Of a DNA stretch of 64,000 nt, positions 10,401 to 21,515 are shown piece by piece (the first letter of the stretch is position 1; every line of letters starts with the position of its first letter). The stretch comes from Prostheceraeus crozeri. Its lineage: Eukaryota > Platyhelminthes > Polycladida > Euryleptidae. The translations under genes were made by a program, and so were the position numbers. The stretch is from positions 868,001 through 932,000 of the forward strand of contig CAJQUW010001972.1 of the NCBI GenBank assembly GCA_907163375.1, in the 5' to 3' direction. Below the pieces are notes generated by a model, which was not told the origin of the DNA, did no database searches, and saw nothing but the letters and a program-made list of their open reading frames with translations.

Positions 10401-12523
10401 TCATAGTGCAGGTAGAAGAATATTGAAAATTCGCTTTTTTGCGAAATATGCTGCTCTAATTTGCTTTATTTTGACATCATTTAATAAACTACCTACATTT
10501 TTCATATAAATTAAGCTATAATTCATTTTGTCACTTATTGTCAGTTACTATAGATGCTCAGTGTCAATCATCCTACAGGAACTAACATTGACCGACAACA
10601 CAGATTTTGTAGGAAATGTCTGTCAATTGTCAGTCAGCGGCTTACAATGTACCTGTTTCACAAACGGAAGAAAAATGAGCATAATCTTCCATGTATTGCA
10701 AAACTTAGTCCTCAGATGACCTCATATAAGTGCAAAAATATTTGGATAAACAAATTGTCATCTCCATAATGGTGCACTATGGATTAGAGAATTTAGTTTT
10801 CAACTGAAGTAATTAACGGACGAAAGTAATAGCTCTAAGAAGAAAATCGTAAATCTGCCTCTTACGTCGATGACTGAGTTGAACAACAATTTTGTTTTGA
10901 AACATCTGAAATATTTAACTTTTTTACATTGTGAATATCAAACAACGGCTCTGTCAGACTGCAATTAGTTGAAGATGAGAAACTTAGTCAATTTTTCTAT
11001 CCTAAACTTCTTCAATTTTAGCCTGAAGATTATATTTGACTTCACATGTAATTGAAGGATTTGCTATCAGTCTTTCTTCTGTCCTTTTTATGAAAATTCT
11101 TGAATCATGTCTCTTGGATGGATAGTAAATACAATTCCTGATTGTTTCATATCAATGCACAGTTCATGGAAGTTAACAGTGAATATTAAATAATTTCAGC
11201 GGATTTAGAATGTATCTAGCTCTAAAGGCTTTCAAAGATAGATAAACACAATGCGACATTTTTGAAATATTCATCGATTTATGTTTATATTTTAGTATTG
11301 AAGCCGCCAACTGTGATGCTATTTTCTATTGAAATCCATGCAATAAATTGCTCTTTTATGAAGATGGACATAGAAATTTAACTGATATTGCCTCACACCC
11401 TTTCTGGTGAGGTGGTGTTTCATTATAGGGTGACAGTCTATTTTCAATTACTTTTTCAACTAAACTTTAATTGCAAAGTTGAAATTGCATCAATTTTCGA
11501 TTATATTCTATTTTCTAAAAAATATTTCGCAAGATGCTCTGCTAAATGCCGGTAAACCGACATCGCAAAATCATTTACAGTGAAGTAATTTGCAATAGGC
11601 CGATACAGACTTAAGACAATGCTAATACCGGGATTTAATTAATAGCGGCAATTCAGCGTTTCTGCTACTATTTACTTATCTTTGCCGGGTAGCCATCAAT
11701 CAAAGCTCCATGCTTCGCAGAATAGCAAACTAGATATACAGTGTAGGATCATCTGTGTGTAGGATACATGAGCGTATACTACGTCTAGATCTTAAAGAAA
11801 ACGATCACCTCAATGCTTGCTGTCAGATTAATTCAATAGAAAATGGAAGATTGCAGACACAACATAAATTAATCATGATGTTATTCGTAGGAATATACGT
11901 ATCTACTTATCTTTATTTCGCGACTGCTCAATTCTCATTTCTCCGATGGATGAAGAATTTCTGAAAATTGCATTATACATTAATAACTGCTTAGGCATTT
12001 GGAATTTTAACATGCCTATAACTATTGCTAGCAGCAAAGACATCGACTGTCCTATACAATGTATTTATATTGCCATCATAAATTACGAGTTCAAAAATAT
12101 CATCATAATTATTGACTTCAGATTTTGTCTAAGTAAGCTTTCTTTTTCCATCATCTGAAGATGGTTGAAAAGCTTTTATGATTTATGTTATATCAAAGAT
12201 AAGATGCACCTCAAAGAGAGATGAATTTCAAACAGTCAGATATGTACATTGAGAAAACGATTCTTAAGATTCTTTCTCATTGATTATTCTTGCAGACATA
12301 AGCCTTTGGGTAAAGACGAGAGCTCAATTCATCTCTATGAAATGACAGCACATTTTCATCGTTTGATATAATCAGTTGGACTTCCGCTTAATGTCACGAA
12401 ATAACCATGGCGCTATTCAGCTAATCATTTGAAAGACAGTGTCATTGTGATCATCGTTATCACTCGCGAGGTCGAATCGTTGAGTCATGCAGATGAAACA
12501 TTTGTTAGCCAAAAAGTTCGGAG
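10401..12523. other. Intron DNA, nothing recognised
   Basis: AT-rich DNA with small open frames only (for example 11755-11964). No repeat ends or RNA genes were recognised. Confidence 0.5.
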
Positions 12524-12750
12524 AAAAAAATAGAGGGTCTATATACAAATTGAATGGTTTAACGTCACTACTCCCCCCTACTAGGGGCTGGGACGGCGCT
12601 GGCATAGTCATACTTTAATCCGGAGCGTTCTGATCTTATTTTTGTCCGAATGCTCTACCTGACGACTTACTACGACACTTTCCGGGCTCGATCTATTGAC
12701 CAAAAGATCGCTAGGCCAACCACTTAACCACTATGCCACGGAGACCTCCG
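12524..12750 (-). repeat. tRNA-derived SINE
   Basis: On the minus strand a tRNA-like head begins near 12750, with an A-box-like TGGCATAGTGG followed about 40 bases on by a B-box-like AGATCGAGCCC. A roughly 150-base non-tRNA body contains a short GC palindrome (CCCCTAGTAGGGG). The unit ends in a T-rich tract near 12530. This layout is that of a SINE. The family is not repeated elsewhere in the window. Confidence 0.6.
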
Positions 12751-12999
12751 TGAGTACGGTTAATATACAGATTAGTGCATTTGATAAGTTTAATCACTTT
12801 CGCATTGATTTGTGTGAAGTTTATTTTATTTGTTGAACCTCTTTTAATAGATATAATTCTTTGACAAAACATGCCACATTTTACCTTACTAGCTTTCCGG
12901 GAAGCCGATTCTAGTATGTAGTTGATGCTTAAACCCGGAGTTGTTGCAATGTAAAGATATTGAACAAAGATATTGGCAGCCGCTGAGGCTCCGTTTAGC

Positions 13000-13365
13000 C
13001 CTGCAAGGGCTCGGAATGGCCCAAGCCAGCTTCAAATATCTAGAATGACTGAACAAGCTCAAGTCTGAGGACATCTGTCTCTTCTATGGCCAGACGAACT
13101 GGCACTCTGCAATCTTAAAGATTATCAACCGCACTGTTAGGCCAGAATAAACAAACGCAGAAAGCGTGTTGTACAGTCCTTCAGCTTGTTCAGTCATTCC
13201 AGATATTTTAAGCTGGCTTGGGCTATTCCTAGTCGAACTGACGAGCCCTTGTCAAGCCCCAGGGTCCACGACGCCCAAGGAACTTTTGTGCTTCATTTGT
13301 TCAAGTCTGATGACATCTTTATATTCTATGCCCACGCGAGCTGGCACTCTGAAATATTTATGACA
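13000..13365. repeat. Compound direct and inverted repeat
   Basis: Two kinds of repeat overlap. Bases 13010-13057 (GCCCAAGCCAGCTTC, then TGACTGAACAAGCT) recur inverted at 13177-13223. The next block, 13055-13115 (CAAGTCTGAGGACATCTGT, then CTGGCACTCTG), recurs in direct orientation at 13298-13360. Short frames from both copies share FYGQTNWHS/FYAHASWHS-like peptides, hinting at a duplicated coding fragment of unknown origin. Confidence 0.5.
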
Positions 13366-15193
13366 GAAAAATTAGGGTTGCAGCTATTTTACTTTTGAAG
13401 CAAATTCAGAAAATGTTCCACCCCCTCGCCCGGGCAAAATATGGTTTAAGCCACAGGTGATGTTTTAAAACCCAAATATGTGATGTGCTAAAAGTCCATG
13501 AACATGCGATTCTTGCTTCAACCATGTTGCTGCTACACTGAAAACAATTTGGTGGTTGCCCCGAATAAATTTTCTTGCAAATGGATATCTGAATAGAGCG
13601 GAATGTTTGATTTGTCATAATTATAGACTTGAATCGGTTCAACATACTCAAACGAATACTAGGCAGATTGATTCAACCGCATAGAGATGAGAAATATGGA
13701 CTCATTGAGCGTGTCTACATACATGCAGACATGTCAAGGGCGTCTATCTCCACACTTCAATTTCATGACATTTAGCATCAGAATTACACAAAACAAAAGA
13801 AAGTCCAGTTTCTAGCTCAGATATTTGCAAGGCGAGATTCCAGGCCATTCCCCCACCAGTGCGAGTTGGATTTGGACCCCATACAGTGTAATATCTGGTC
13901 AAGATTATCAGTCACTGAGCCGGGGGACCATCATTGGAATCATCCAAAATACCTTCTAACCCAACTTTGGCAGGGTACGAAATCACATTTGTGATTATTC
14001 CAATAATGAGCGAACTCTTTTAATCAGATAAAGTGCTGTATTTATTGTCTGGTTTGGACAGCAAGTGATCATTCTACCAACGGTGTTTATGATAATCACA
14101 ATGATGTGGTGATTGAACAACATAGGCATAACTGAAGAATTTATGTTTTGTTATATTGCCATTTGCAATATCCCCAACGATTTAATGATGATTGCAGTGC
14201 AATACTCGATTACGATTATGAAGACCAAATTAAAGAAAGTGAACAGAAATCCAAAACAGTCTCGGTGCTCGGTTAGCCACACAGGTTGACGCTGAAACAT
14301 TGTGTAGAAAATGTATGGTTTCTTTGATACCTGGTCACGAAACGAATAATTGCTGCCTATTTGTGCCAGAAAGCTTCTCGCCACCGGTCACCATTAAATG
14401 CTTCTTAGGTCTTAAGCAATCAGACAGTGTGCCAACAAGAAATACTTCATTTCTGAAATGATACATTTCAGAAATCCTTGCGTGCATAATACGTGTAGGA
14501 TATTGGGTTTAAAAGCAGGTGCAGACATGTTTGAAAAAAAGTAAATTTAAATAATTTATTCGAATCAATTAAATAAGTTACATATGCAGTGCCTTTTGTA
14601 TATACAAAGCTTAACACAAAGCATAACATATTATTTAGGTTTACCAATTAATTCTAAAACTGTCAATGTAAAATCACTCTTAAACAATACACAGCATTGC
14701 AATTTTTACATGGCTACATTGTATTAAATGTTATTTTATAAGAACTCAAAATGCGCATGTATATATCTTCGAAAGCTGTTTGCCTCTTAATGGTCGGAGA
14801 ATCAGTGACCTGTGATAATACGGAACCTTGATCGGAAGGAGGGCATTGATATTAAAATTGAAAGTCGTTATGTGAAAAGCAATCGATTTATTTGATTTTG
14901 CCAACGCACCTTAAGATGACACCAAAATCTGAGTGAGATGACTCAAACAATCAGAGGGCGAATATCATTTCTGTTGACCACAAAACTTCACAGTATGCCC
15001 ATATGAAGGCGAAAACATTAACTTTCATAGTTTTTTGATTTTTGTTGCCACTATTTCATGCTGAAATCCAACGACTTTTTGGTTAGGAACTAGCAAGACG
15101 AAATTGAGTTTCAATGCTGCATTAATTTGTAATTTAGTTATATTCATAAATGCATTTGTTTTTGAAGAAAGTCACATGATCTTTCTTTTACAG
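13366..15193. other. Intron DNA ending at exchanger acceptor
   Basis: No recognised content. A 77-codon minus-strand frame (14151-14384) is hydrophobic near its end but shows no motif. The stretch ends in a good acceptor, CTTTCTTTTACAG, at 15181-15193. Confidence 0.5.
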
Positions 15194-15361
15194 GTGCAGG
15201 AATTTTGGTGACCACTGTAACCGTTGGAGCTGTTGCCGCTGTCAATCCTTTTACAGCTCAGCGAAGACCGCTGATAAAAGACATCATTTTCTATCTCATT
15301 GCGACAGTATGGAATTTCACAATCATAATGAAAGGTTACATTCATTTTGCGGAGGCCATCG
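15194..15361 (+). CDS. SLC8B1-like: Mitochondrial sodium/calcium exchanger (NCLX-like), following exon
   Basis: This 168-base exon is bounded by an excellent acceptor and the donor GTAAGT, and is phase 1 at both ends. Its first codon completes the Gly of FG from the previous exon and continues AGILVTTVTVGAVAAVNPF, the rest of the alpha-1 repeat and its membrane helix. Next come the cytosol- or matrix-facing AQRRPLIKDIIFY and a further hydrophobic segment, IATVWNFTIIMKGYIHFA. This order matches NCLX family proteins (AGVLVTT, HPF, SRPFFRDIIFY in vertebrates). With 6354-6465 it gives about 93 residues of continuous exchanger. The next coding exon, expected to begin with another membrane helix, was not found in the following 48 kb. 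Confidence 0.92.
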
Positions 15362-16689
15362 GTAAGTGAATTATAATCATGATATATCTATACAGTATAC
15401 ATTACAACATTTTCACAAAATCTTTTCATGATAATCTTGAGTGTAGTGAAAGACAAATTCATGTCTGCAATAAAAGCATTGATGATATTAATAGCTTAAT
15501 AGCTCGCGGATGTATAAAGCGACACGAAGATTTTTGACTGATCTTATCAAGCAACAATAAATAAATGCGAACCCAGCGATAAAACTTTCTTTTCAAATAG
15601 ACTTATACCGTGCCTAACATTCGACTACCCTCAGGTCAACTCAATATGCACTGTATGTCCTTATGTGAAGAAATGTGCAATTTTTCATGAACATAATGAA
15701 ACACCAAAGATATGATGGCCTGTGGAAAGAATTGCTGTGGCTCATAACGTATGTTGCATTATTTAAAGCAGCTATAAGTTATAGACGCCTTTTACATTTA
15801 TTTTAGTTGGTGACCAATTATATTTCTATGTTTGCTGACAGATATTTCTCTGTCAATGCGTGGCTCATTCTATTTCTATGCCCACCGACATTTTAATTTG
15901 TACTCTTGCCTTGCGACTGTCCGGGTCTCTTTTTTAAATGTATTCATCATCGAGTCCAAAATTGTATGTAACCCTGTCCGTTTGTTGCATTATCGCCACT
16001 GATGATGGATACCACGGTATTTTAAACAGGTATGGCAATAAATCGCAACCATGCAAAGTGATAGACCCTTTAAGGTGATTTGAAAAAATCCAAAATCCAA
16101 ATTTTCAATTATTTTGTCCATTGTTCTTCACCATTGTAATTTTGAATTATTATTGTTTTTAGCTACCACAATGATCTTGCCAAGAAGACAAATGTTAAAT
16201 GCATCAGCATATCATGAAGAACACTTCAGGTCAATTAATGCATTGATTTGTAGATAATGCTTTATTGATTAAGTAACAAGAATTTGTAGCAATAGCTTTT
16301 TGCCAATAATTTTATATTGTGACAGATGCAAAATGTTGAATTGATGGAAGCTAACAATGGTCAACTGATCATCGCATGAATAATTGCTGATTATTGATAT
16401 ATTATTCAGATATTAATTAATCTCCTATTCATAATATCACAGTTATTAACCTGCAAGTAATTATTACCTGCAGTATGTCAATTTAGAAAATCGAAACATG
16501 AGGAATCATCTAAGCAATTAAAAAGGTCTTTGCCAATCAGGATAAGGCAAAATCAATGCACTTTTCAAATATCTTGTGCAGTGAGTTCTACGCAGGTCAT
16601 GCAAGCATTAACCAACTGTGATCGATTGTGGTTTGTTGATGTGCTCGAAGGATGTTCTGCACTACATGAATGGCATGTAAACATTGCTA
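15362..16689. other. Intron DNA, nothing recognised
   Basis: AT-rich sequence with no element ends or coding motifs. The plus-strand frame starting at 16530 runs into the LINE remnant that follows. Confidence 0.5.
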
Positions 16690-17936
16690 ATAACATGACG
16701 TTACATGCGGTTCTTGTAGAGGTCAAATTATCAGATAGATTTAATCAAATACTCAATAAGGTTGACACTTCCCATCGCTTATATGCCCCGAACAGGCTCA
16801 GGGACCACGTGGGCCTTGACACTGATTTACCATAGAATAATCAGCTTCTTAGATTCTACTCCTGGAGCTGCAAGATTAGCGACTATCGATTTCAGCAAGG
16901 CATTCGATCATCACCCGTCTCTATTATCGAAGTTGCACTGAGATTCAACTTCCCATCCCTGACCATCCACTGGATCAACAGCTTCTTAAGTCATAGGCGA
17001 CAAAGAGTAGGCGTTAACGGCAAGTCATCATCATGGACACTCTCGACCAGCGGAGACCCACAAGGGAGCGTTTTAGGACCTACACTCTACTGTCTTGCAT
17101 CCAACAGCATAGGAAATCATACAAGCAACACTCTCGCCGTTTAATACACTGACGACATCACGCTGTTCCATTTTGTGAGAAACGGATCTGGAAATCATCT
17201 TTAAACGAATGGGACGGCTTACTCAGTTGGTCTAATAACAACAAACTGCCGACCAACTACTCGAAGTGCCGAACGATGGACATTATCGAAGTACTCTGAT
17301 GGTTCCTTTCTGCAGCAAACGTCTAACCTGCAGCTACTCGGCGTTACGTTCAGATCAGACATGAAATGGGACCTACATATCAAGACTGCTATCAACAAAG
17401 CAAAGAAGCGAATCTTTGTGCTGCGTAACTTAGGTAGATCGAATTGTCCTCCCATCATGTATCAAACACACTCTGCATTGATTCGGTCGTTGCTTCTCTA
17501 CGCATACCCTACTTTCTGCAACATGCCTTCCAGGCTCACAACCACCATCGTCCGATTTGAAAGATGTTTTAAAATTATGGGAACAGACAATGCTAAATTT
17601 CCGCCGTTTACGCATGCTGCAGACAGAATCTGTTCGAACTGTATTGAATGGTTGAAACATACTGCGATCATCCACTTCGAACAATTTTCCAAAAGAGAGA
17701 CGAGTCCTCCACTCGTTCCTTCCCTAAAACTAAGCGAATGTAATCCTCTCTTTCGTTAGGTTGCGATTATTATCAATGTCGAAATTGTGAGCAATCGCTA
17801 TCTTGCTTTCTTTAACTTATTCTCATACGCTATTTTGTCATGGAAGCGAACAATTTTTGTAATGTTATGTGTTCACCTATTGCCTTTATGGCTTTGTCAA
17901 GCAAATAAAGTCATGATTATTATTATTATTAAAATA
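16690..17936 (+). mobile_element. CR1/L2-like LINE, 5'-truncated and decayed
   Basis: Fragments of a LINE reverse transcriptase are readable across shifted frames: FNQILNKVDTS, then GSGTTWALTLIYHRIISFLD, motif A IDFSKAFD (about 16880), the GDPQGSVLGPTLYCL motif B block, and YTDDITLF (codons from 17145). The C-terminal frame at 17361-17759 contains LLGVTF..DMKWDLHIKTAINKAKKRIFVLRNL. An in-frame TAA at 17142-17144 immediately precedes YTDD, and several frame changes exist, so it is dead. It ends with AAATAAAGTCATG and an (ATT)n tail at 17912-17934, as CR1-like LINEs do. No endonuclease domain remains. Confidence 0.85.
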
Positions 17937-18819
17937 TTGTAATTATTATAACTTATTACTATGATATTATAATTATTATTAATGTTATAACTAATTTTAG
18001 TATTGACAAAACTTTTGTGTATAACAAGCATGCTGTTTGAGTGACAGAGAATGCAATCACTATCAAATCAGTCACAACAACACGATTTTGCAAGGGATGA
18101 TATTTCATCTGAAGTTATGAACACATCATGCTTGTGATATGAAACATAATGATTCAGGAGAGTTCACTCATAGATAATGCAGAAATTATTATGGTCATAA
18201 GGATACATGCCACATCGCTATCTAAAACAAATTGCCACAAGATGTGGTGCTGCATGTGTTCATTAAAGTCACCCAATGACTTGCTCAATTGATTCATTAC
18301 TTATTGTGTTCGTGTTGTAACCAATCAAGTGAGCTATTCAGTCTGTTGTGTACAGAATTCCTCGCATGAGGTGGAAAAACTGAAATCATGAAGCAAAATT
18401 GCAGATTTATTGAAAATCAAAATATCATCATTCTTGGCAAAATCACTTACATCGAAGCAAATGTATCAAATAGACTATTAATCATTCCTATCAAAGATAA
18501 ATCTAGAAGATAAAAAACGAGTTTTCAAGTGCTTCAGTAATGGATTTTTGGCGTCTATGTTGAATTGTCATGTATTTACATGTCCTTTAAGGAATGTCGT
18601 CAGAAAAACCATTAAGAAGGTACACGGGTTTGCAATGGGATTCCAGCATTATTATTTGCAGTGTAAATACTAAAACTGATCGTTCATATAAGATAATAAG
18701 CAAATTATTCTTTTGAGTGAAAATTGGACTTGCAGAATCTGAAATTTCAACTGGTCAACTGTTTGCACTACACTGCAAACTGCACGATAGCAAAGCTTAT
18801 ATTTACGATGACGATGTTT
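17937..18819. other. AT-rich DNA, nothing recognised
   Basis: No motifs beyond short ATTATT runs next to the LINE tail. Confidence 0.5.
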
Positions 18820-18944
18820 AAAGCGAGAATAACAAAATGTGCGAAAGCACTATTGTTCGCGGATAATCCAATAGGAAAGATAATCACTTTCGTGACGGAT
18901 GAATCTGAGCAATAGTGCTTTCATACATTTTGTTATTGTCGTTT
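18820..18944. repeat. Hairpin-forming inverted repeat
   Basis: A left arm at 18820-18857 (GAATAACAAAATGTGCGAAAG, minus its last base, then CACTATTGTTCG) is repeated inverted at 18905-18944 with a few mismatches. The spacer is about 47 bases. It resembles a small foldback MITE; no target duplication is apparent. Confidence 0.5.
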
Positions 18945-19197
18945 TGTATTCGCTCTCACAGGCAGTCAAAATCAGCCGGCTTTTGTACCCTGCAGTATGC
19001 AGAATAATGCAAGCTTATAATTTTGTACATCGCCACTAAACAAACACAAAATGACATTGGCGTAGGTAAGGCCGAAGCATTAGTTGGGTCCTAAATCCTA
19101 AAAAGCATGGACTATATAAGATGGACATTTGCAACATTCCTATCTACAGCATCTCCACTACAGCAGAAGTCCTCTGTGCGCGATGATATATCACGCA
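18945..19197. other. Flank of hAT insertion
   Basis: No recognised content. The last 8 bases, ATCACGCA, are the target duplication of the next element. Confidence 0.5.
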
Positions 19198-20054
19198 CAG
19201 AGCTGAAAGTGGGTCCGGGCCTTGGGCGGAACGGACCGGGCCTAAATAATGCTGTACCCGGCCCGATTTTTATTATGTCTGAAATTAGAAATATCTTTCA
19301 CATTTGATCACTTAAATGCTCTGAATAACTTTCATATAGTGACGCATCAATATGGTTCCTAAACAATAAAATGAAATAAATGCCGGTATGCGACGGAATC
19401 GTCATAAATGCGCGTTCTCAACAGAAACAACAATCGATAGACGATTATCAGGTAATGTTTCTCTGGGATTTTGGTCAAATTTAATCGATTGAATATTTAG
19501 TTCAGCTTTTGACTTAATACCTTCACTTCTACAAGTAGGTTTTATGTCACCAGTGCAATTCGTTTTCCACGCTTTAATGAACCTAAATATATCCCACAAC
19601 AATGGCAGCTATCGGCACATCCACTTTATAATAGAATAATAATATATAATATGCGATATAATAATAAAATTAATATATATAAAATATATGATATATTATA
19701 TAAAATAAATAATATATATATATAAATGAGATCCACTTTATCTGTGATAGACAAATGCGCTATGCATGTACAACATTTAAAACAAATTAAAATTCACTGT
19801 GTATTGAATGTCTAAAAATTGCCTTTCTGCTCAACAGTCATCAATTTATTTACAGATGGTGCATTGACCCTATAGCATTCGATCATGAAATCAACAATTA
19901 GAGTTTCAGAATGATTCTTAAGGCGATTGCACTCAATTAAGGTAATTGATATTTTTATTAAGGATGGTAAAGAGCGCAAAACGAAAATATTTATTAATGC
20001 CAATATACAAAACTCATCCGAGCCGGGTAGGTGCCGGGCTGAGGGCATGCTCTG
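19198..20054. mobile_element. Non-autonomous hAT element with perfect target duplication
   Basis: The element begins CAGAGCTGAAAGTGGGTCC and ends ...GGGCATGCTCTG, giving short imperfect terminal inverted repeats rich in CCGGG. An exact 8-bp direct duplication, ATCACGCA, flanks it (19190-19197 and 20055-20062). Its 857 bp contain no transposase frame. An extremely AT-rich run of TATA-type repeats sits at 19627-19725. The GC-rich subterminal sequence (GGTCCGGGCC, GACCGGGCC, CCCGGCCCG) is shared in style with the insertion at 25599-26603 and the fragment at 27293, so these are probably one family. Confidence 0.8.
19627..19725. repeat. AT dinucleotide-rich run
   Basis: About 100 bases are almost purely A and T, with many TATATA blocks, inside the hAT element. 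Confidence 0.8.
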
Positions 20055-20996
20055 ATCACGCATTTGCACGTTGCAATATTCTTTGATTTTTTTATCAGTT
20101 TAATTGAAGTGAACGATATCTAAGAAACCACGGTACTCTTTTGAAACTCATTATGAAAAATAATGGATAGCCTGATGAAAATCAAGCTTCTTTCTCTATA
20201 ATGTACCACACCAGCCAATAACTATGCTACCTGTATTGAATTTCCAAAATGATCTCCTGATTTAGAGCCCTTGCATTATCTATTGTCTTATTCTCTAAGG
20301 AATCATGTTTTCAAGAGACATCTGCTAGTGCAATAATAGACAATTGATTTTCTATCAAACCAAACGAGCTCTTCCAGCAAATGTTTAAATGATGTAGGGA
20401 TTGTAGACTGACGATGTCGATGTATCAAAAAATGCAGTTGCAATTGGTACATTTATTTCCGAAAAACGGGTTCTAATAATTGACAATTGTTAAGAATTTA
20501 TTATGTTCAACGAACAGTTGTTTCTGGGTTTGTGGTGATTGACATACATTTTCAAAAACTGTGCAACCTCAGTTTAGATCTGCAAGGCAACAATATATTC
20601 ACTAGAAATCAGAAAAAAATTTGCTAGCCCTTGCGAGAACAAATTCAGCTTTCACACATGAAAAACTATGTGCATAGTCAATCCGAAATGTAGAAAATGT
20701 GAGCATATAGCATGGTTTCAACATTCTACAAAAGTCAATCAGCCTTGCAAGTCAGATTTTTATCTTCATTCAGTCACACCAACTAAACTCTCACGAAATG
20801 CTTCAAAAAATTCTGCAAATACTTAATGAATTTCAATATCAAAAGGTATAAAGTATAATAAGTGCTGCAAAAGTCAGCCATCATCATGTACTCACCTCGA
20901 CAGAATGGTAGTAAAAGAAAATCATAATTTTTTTGAGAAGTCATTATTTCGTATTTCTCCATCTGTTTATTTCACACTTCACAGTACAGCAAAATA
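20055..20996. other. AT-rich DNA, nothing recognised
   Basis: No coding motif or repeat end was seen. The end of the stretch (about 20940-20996, minus strand) resembles sequence that follows hammerhead-like motifs in Penelope terminal repeats, but this is a weak judgement. Confidence 0.4.
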
Positions 20997-21086
20997 CACG
21001 AGCTTTCGATGGCTCTCGGCACACCTTTATCATGTGATGAAACATGTGCTGCCACATGATTAAGGTGTGCCGAGAGCCATCGAAAG
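20997..21086 (-). ncRNA. Foldback with hammerhead-like (Penelope-terminal) motif
   Basis: Two 34-base arms (21003-21036 and 21053-21086) are inverted copies with one mismatch, separated by 16 bases. On the minus strand, the left arm with its flank reads CAC, then ATGATAA, a stem-capable segment (GGTG...CATC), then GAAAGCTC, then GTG. This is the order of a hammerhead ribozyme: a stem I strand, the core, stem II, GAAA, a cleavage-site triplet and the other stem I strand. C3 and G8 of the CUGANGA core are changed, so activity is doubtful. Such motifs are known from the terminal repeats of Penelope-like elements, and this is probably a rearranged remnant of one. Confidence 0.5.
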
Positions 21087-21515
21087 TTATGTCAACCTGT
21101 GTGGAGAGGTAATATAGTTTGTTGAATTAGCAATCCGATGGGCGACTATCTTTTTAATACATAGTCTTATCAGGAAGAACACTTTCTTGAGTGTGGTCAT
21201 ATCACAAGCTATAACCTGCCACTGGAAGAGCAAAATAAAGTAACCACTGACAATGATCACAATTAACTTAAGAGATGTAAATGGGTCCACATTACTATTT
21301 AGATTTAAGTGAATCATAAAATTAATTAAACCGATGAAAATGGAATTAAAAACTTGAAATTTCAGCCAAGAAAGCACAATAAGATGTCGACGTTTTTATG
21401 AAGACTTGCATTATAATGCGGCTCATGAATTTCCTATGATAATCAGCTTAATTCCCGCTTATGAGATGCTAGTTCGCAATTCCTTTTGATATCCAACTTA
21501 CTTCATACTACTGTC
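21087..21515 (-). repeat. Dispersed repeat R, copy 1 (copy 2 at 50083)
   Basis: Read on the minus strand, this stretch aligns along its whole length with 50083-50480 on the plus strand. Shared anchors are AGTAGTATGAA..AAGTTGGATATC, AAAAGG, GCTGAAATTTC, ATGTGGACCCATTTACATC and GAGTGGCAGGTT/CCAGTGGCAGGTT. A 96-codon frame exists in this copy, but the second copy does not keep that frame, so the similarity looks like DNA-level repeat ancestry, not a gene. It abuts the foldback at 20997-21086. Confidence 0.6.

Noticed and set aside
18724-18915. 63-codon frame as a small gene
   Set aside because: Its second half is one arm of an inverted repeat, and the translation has no motif.
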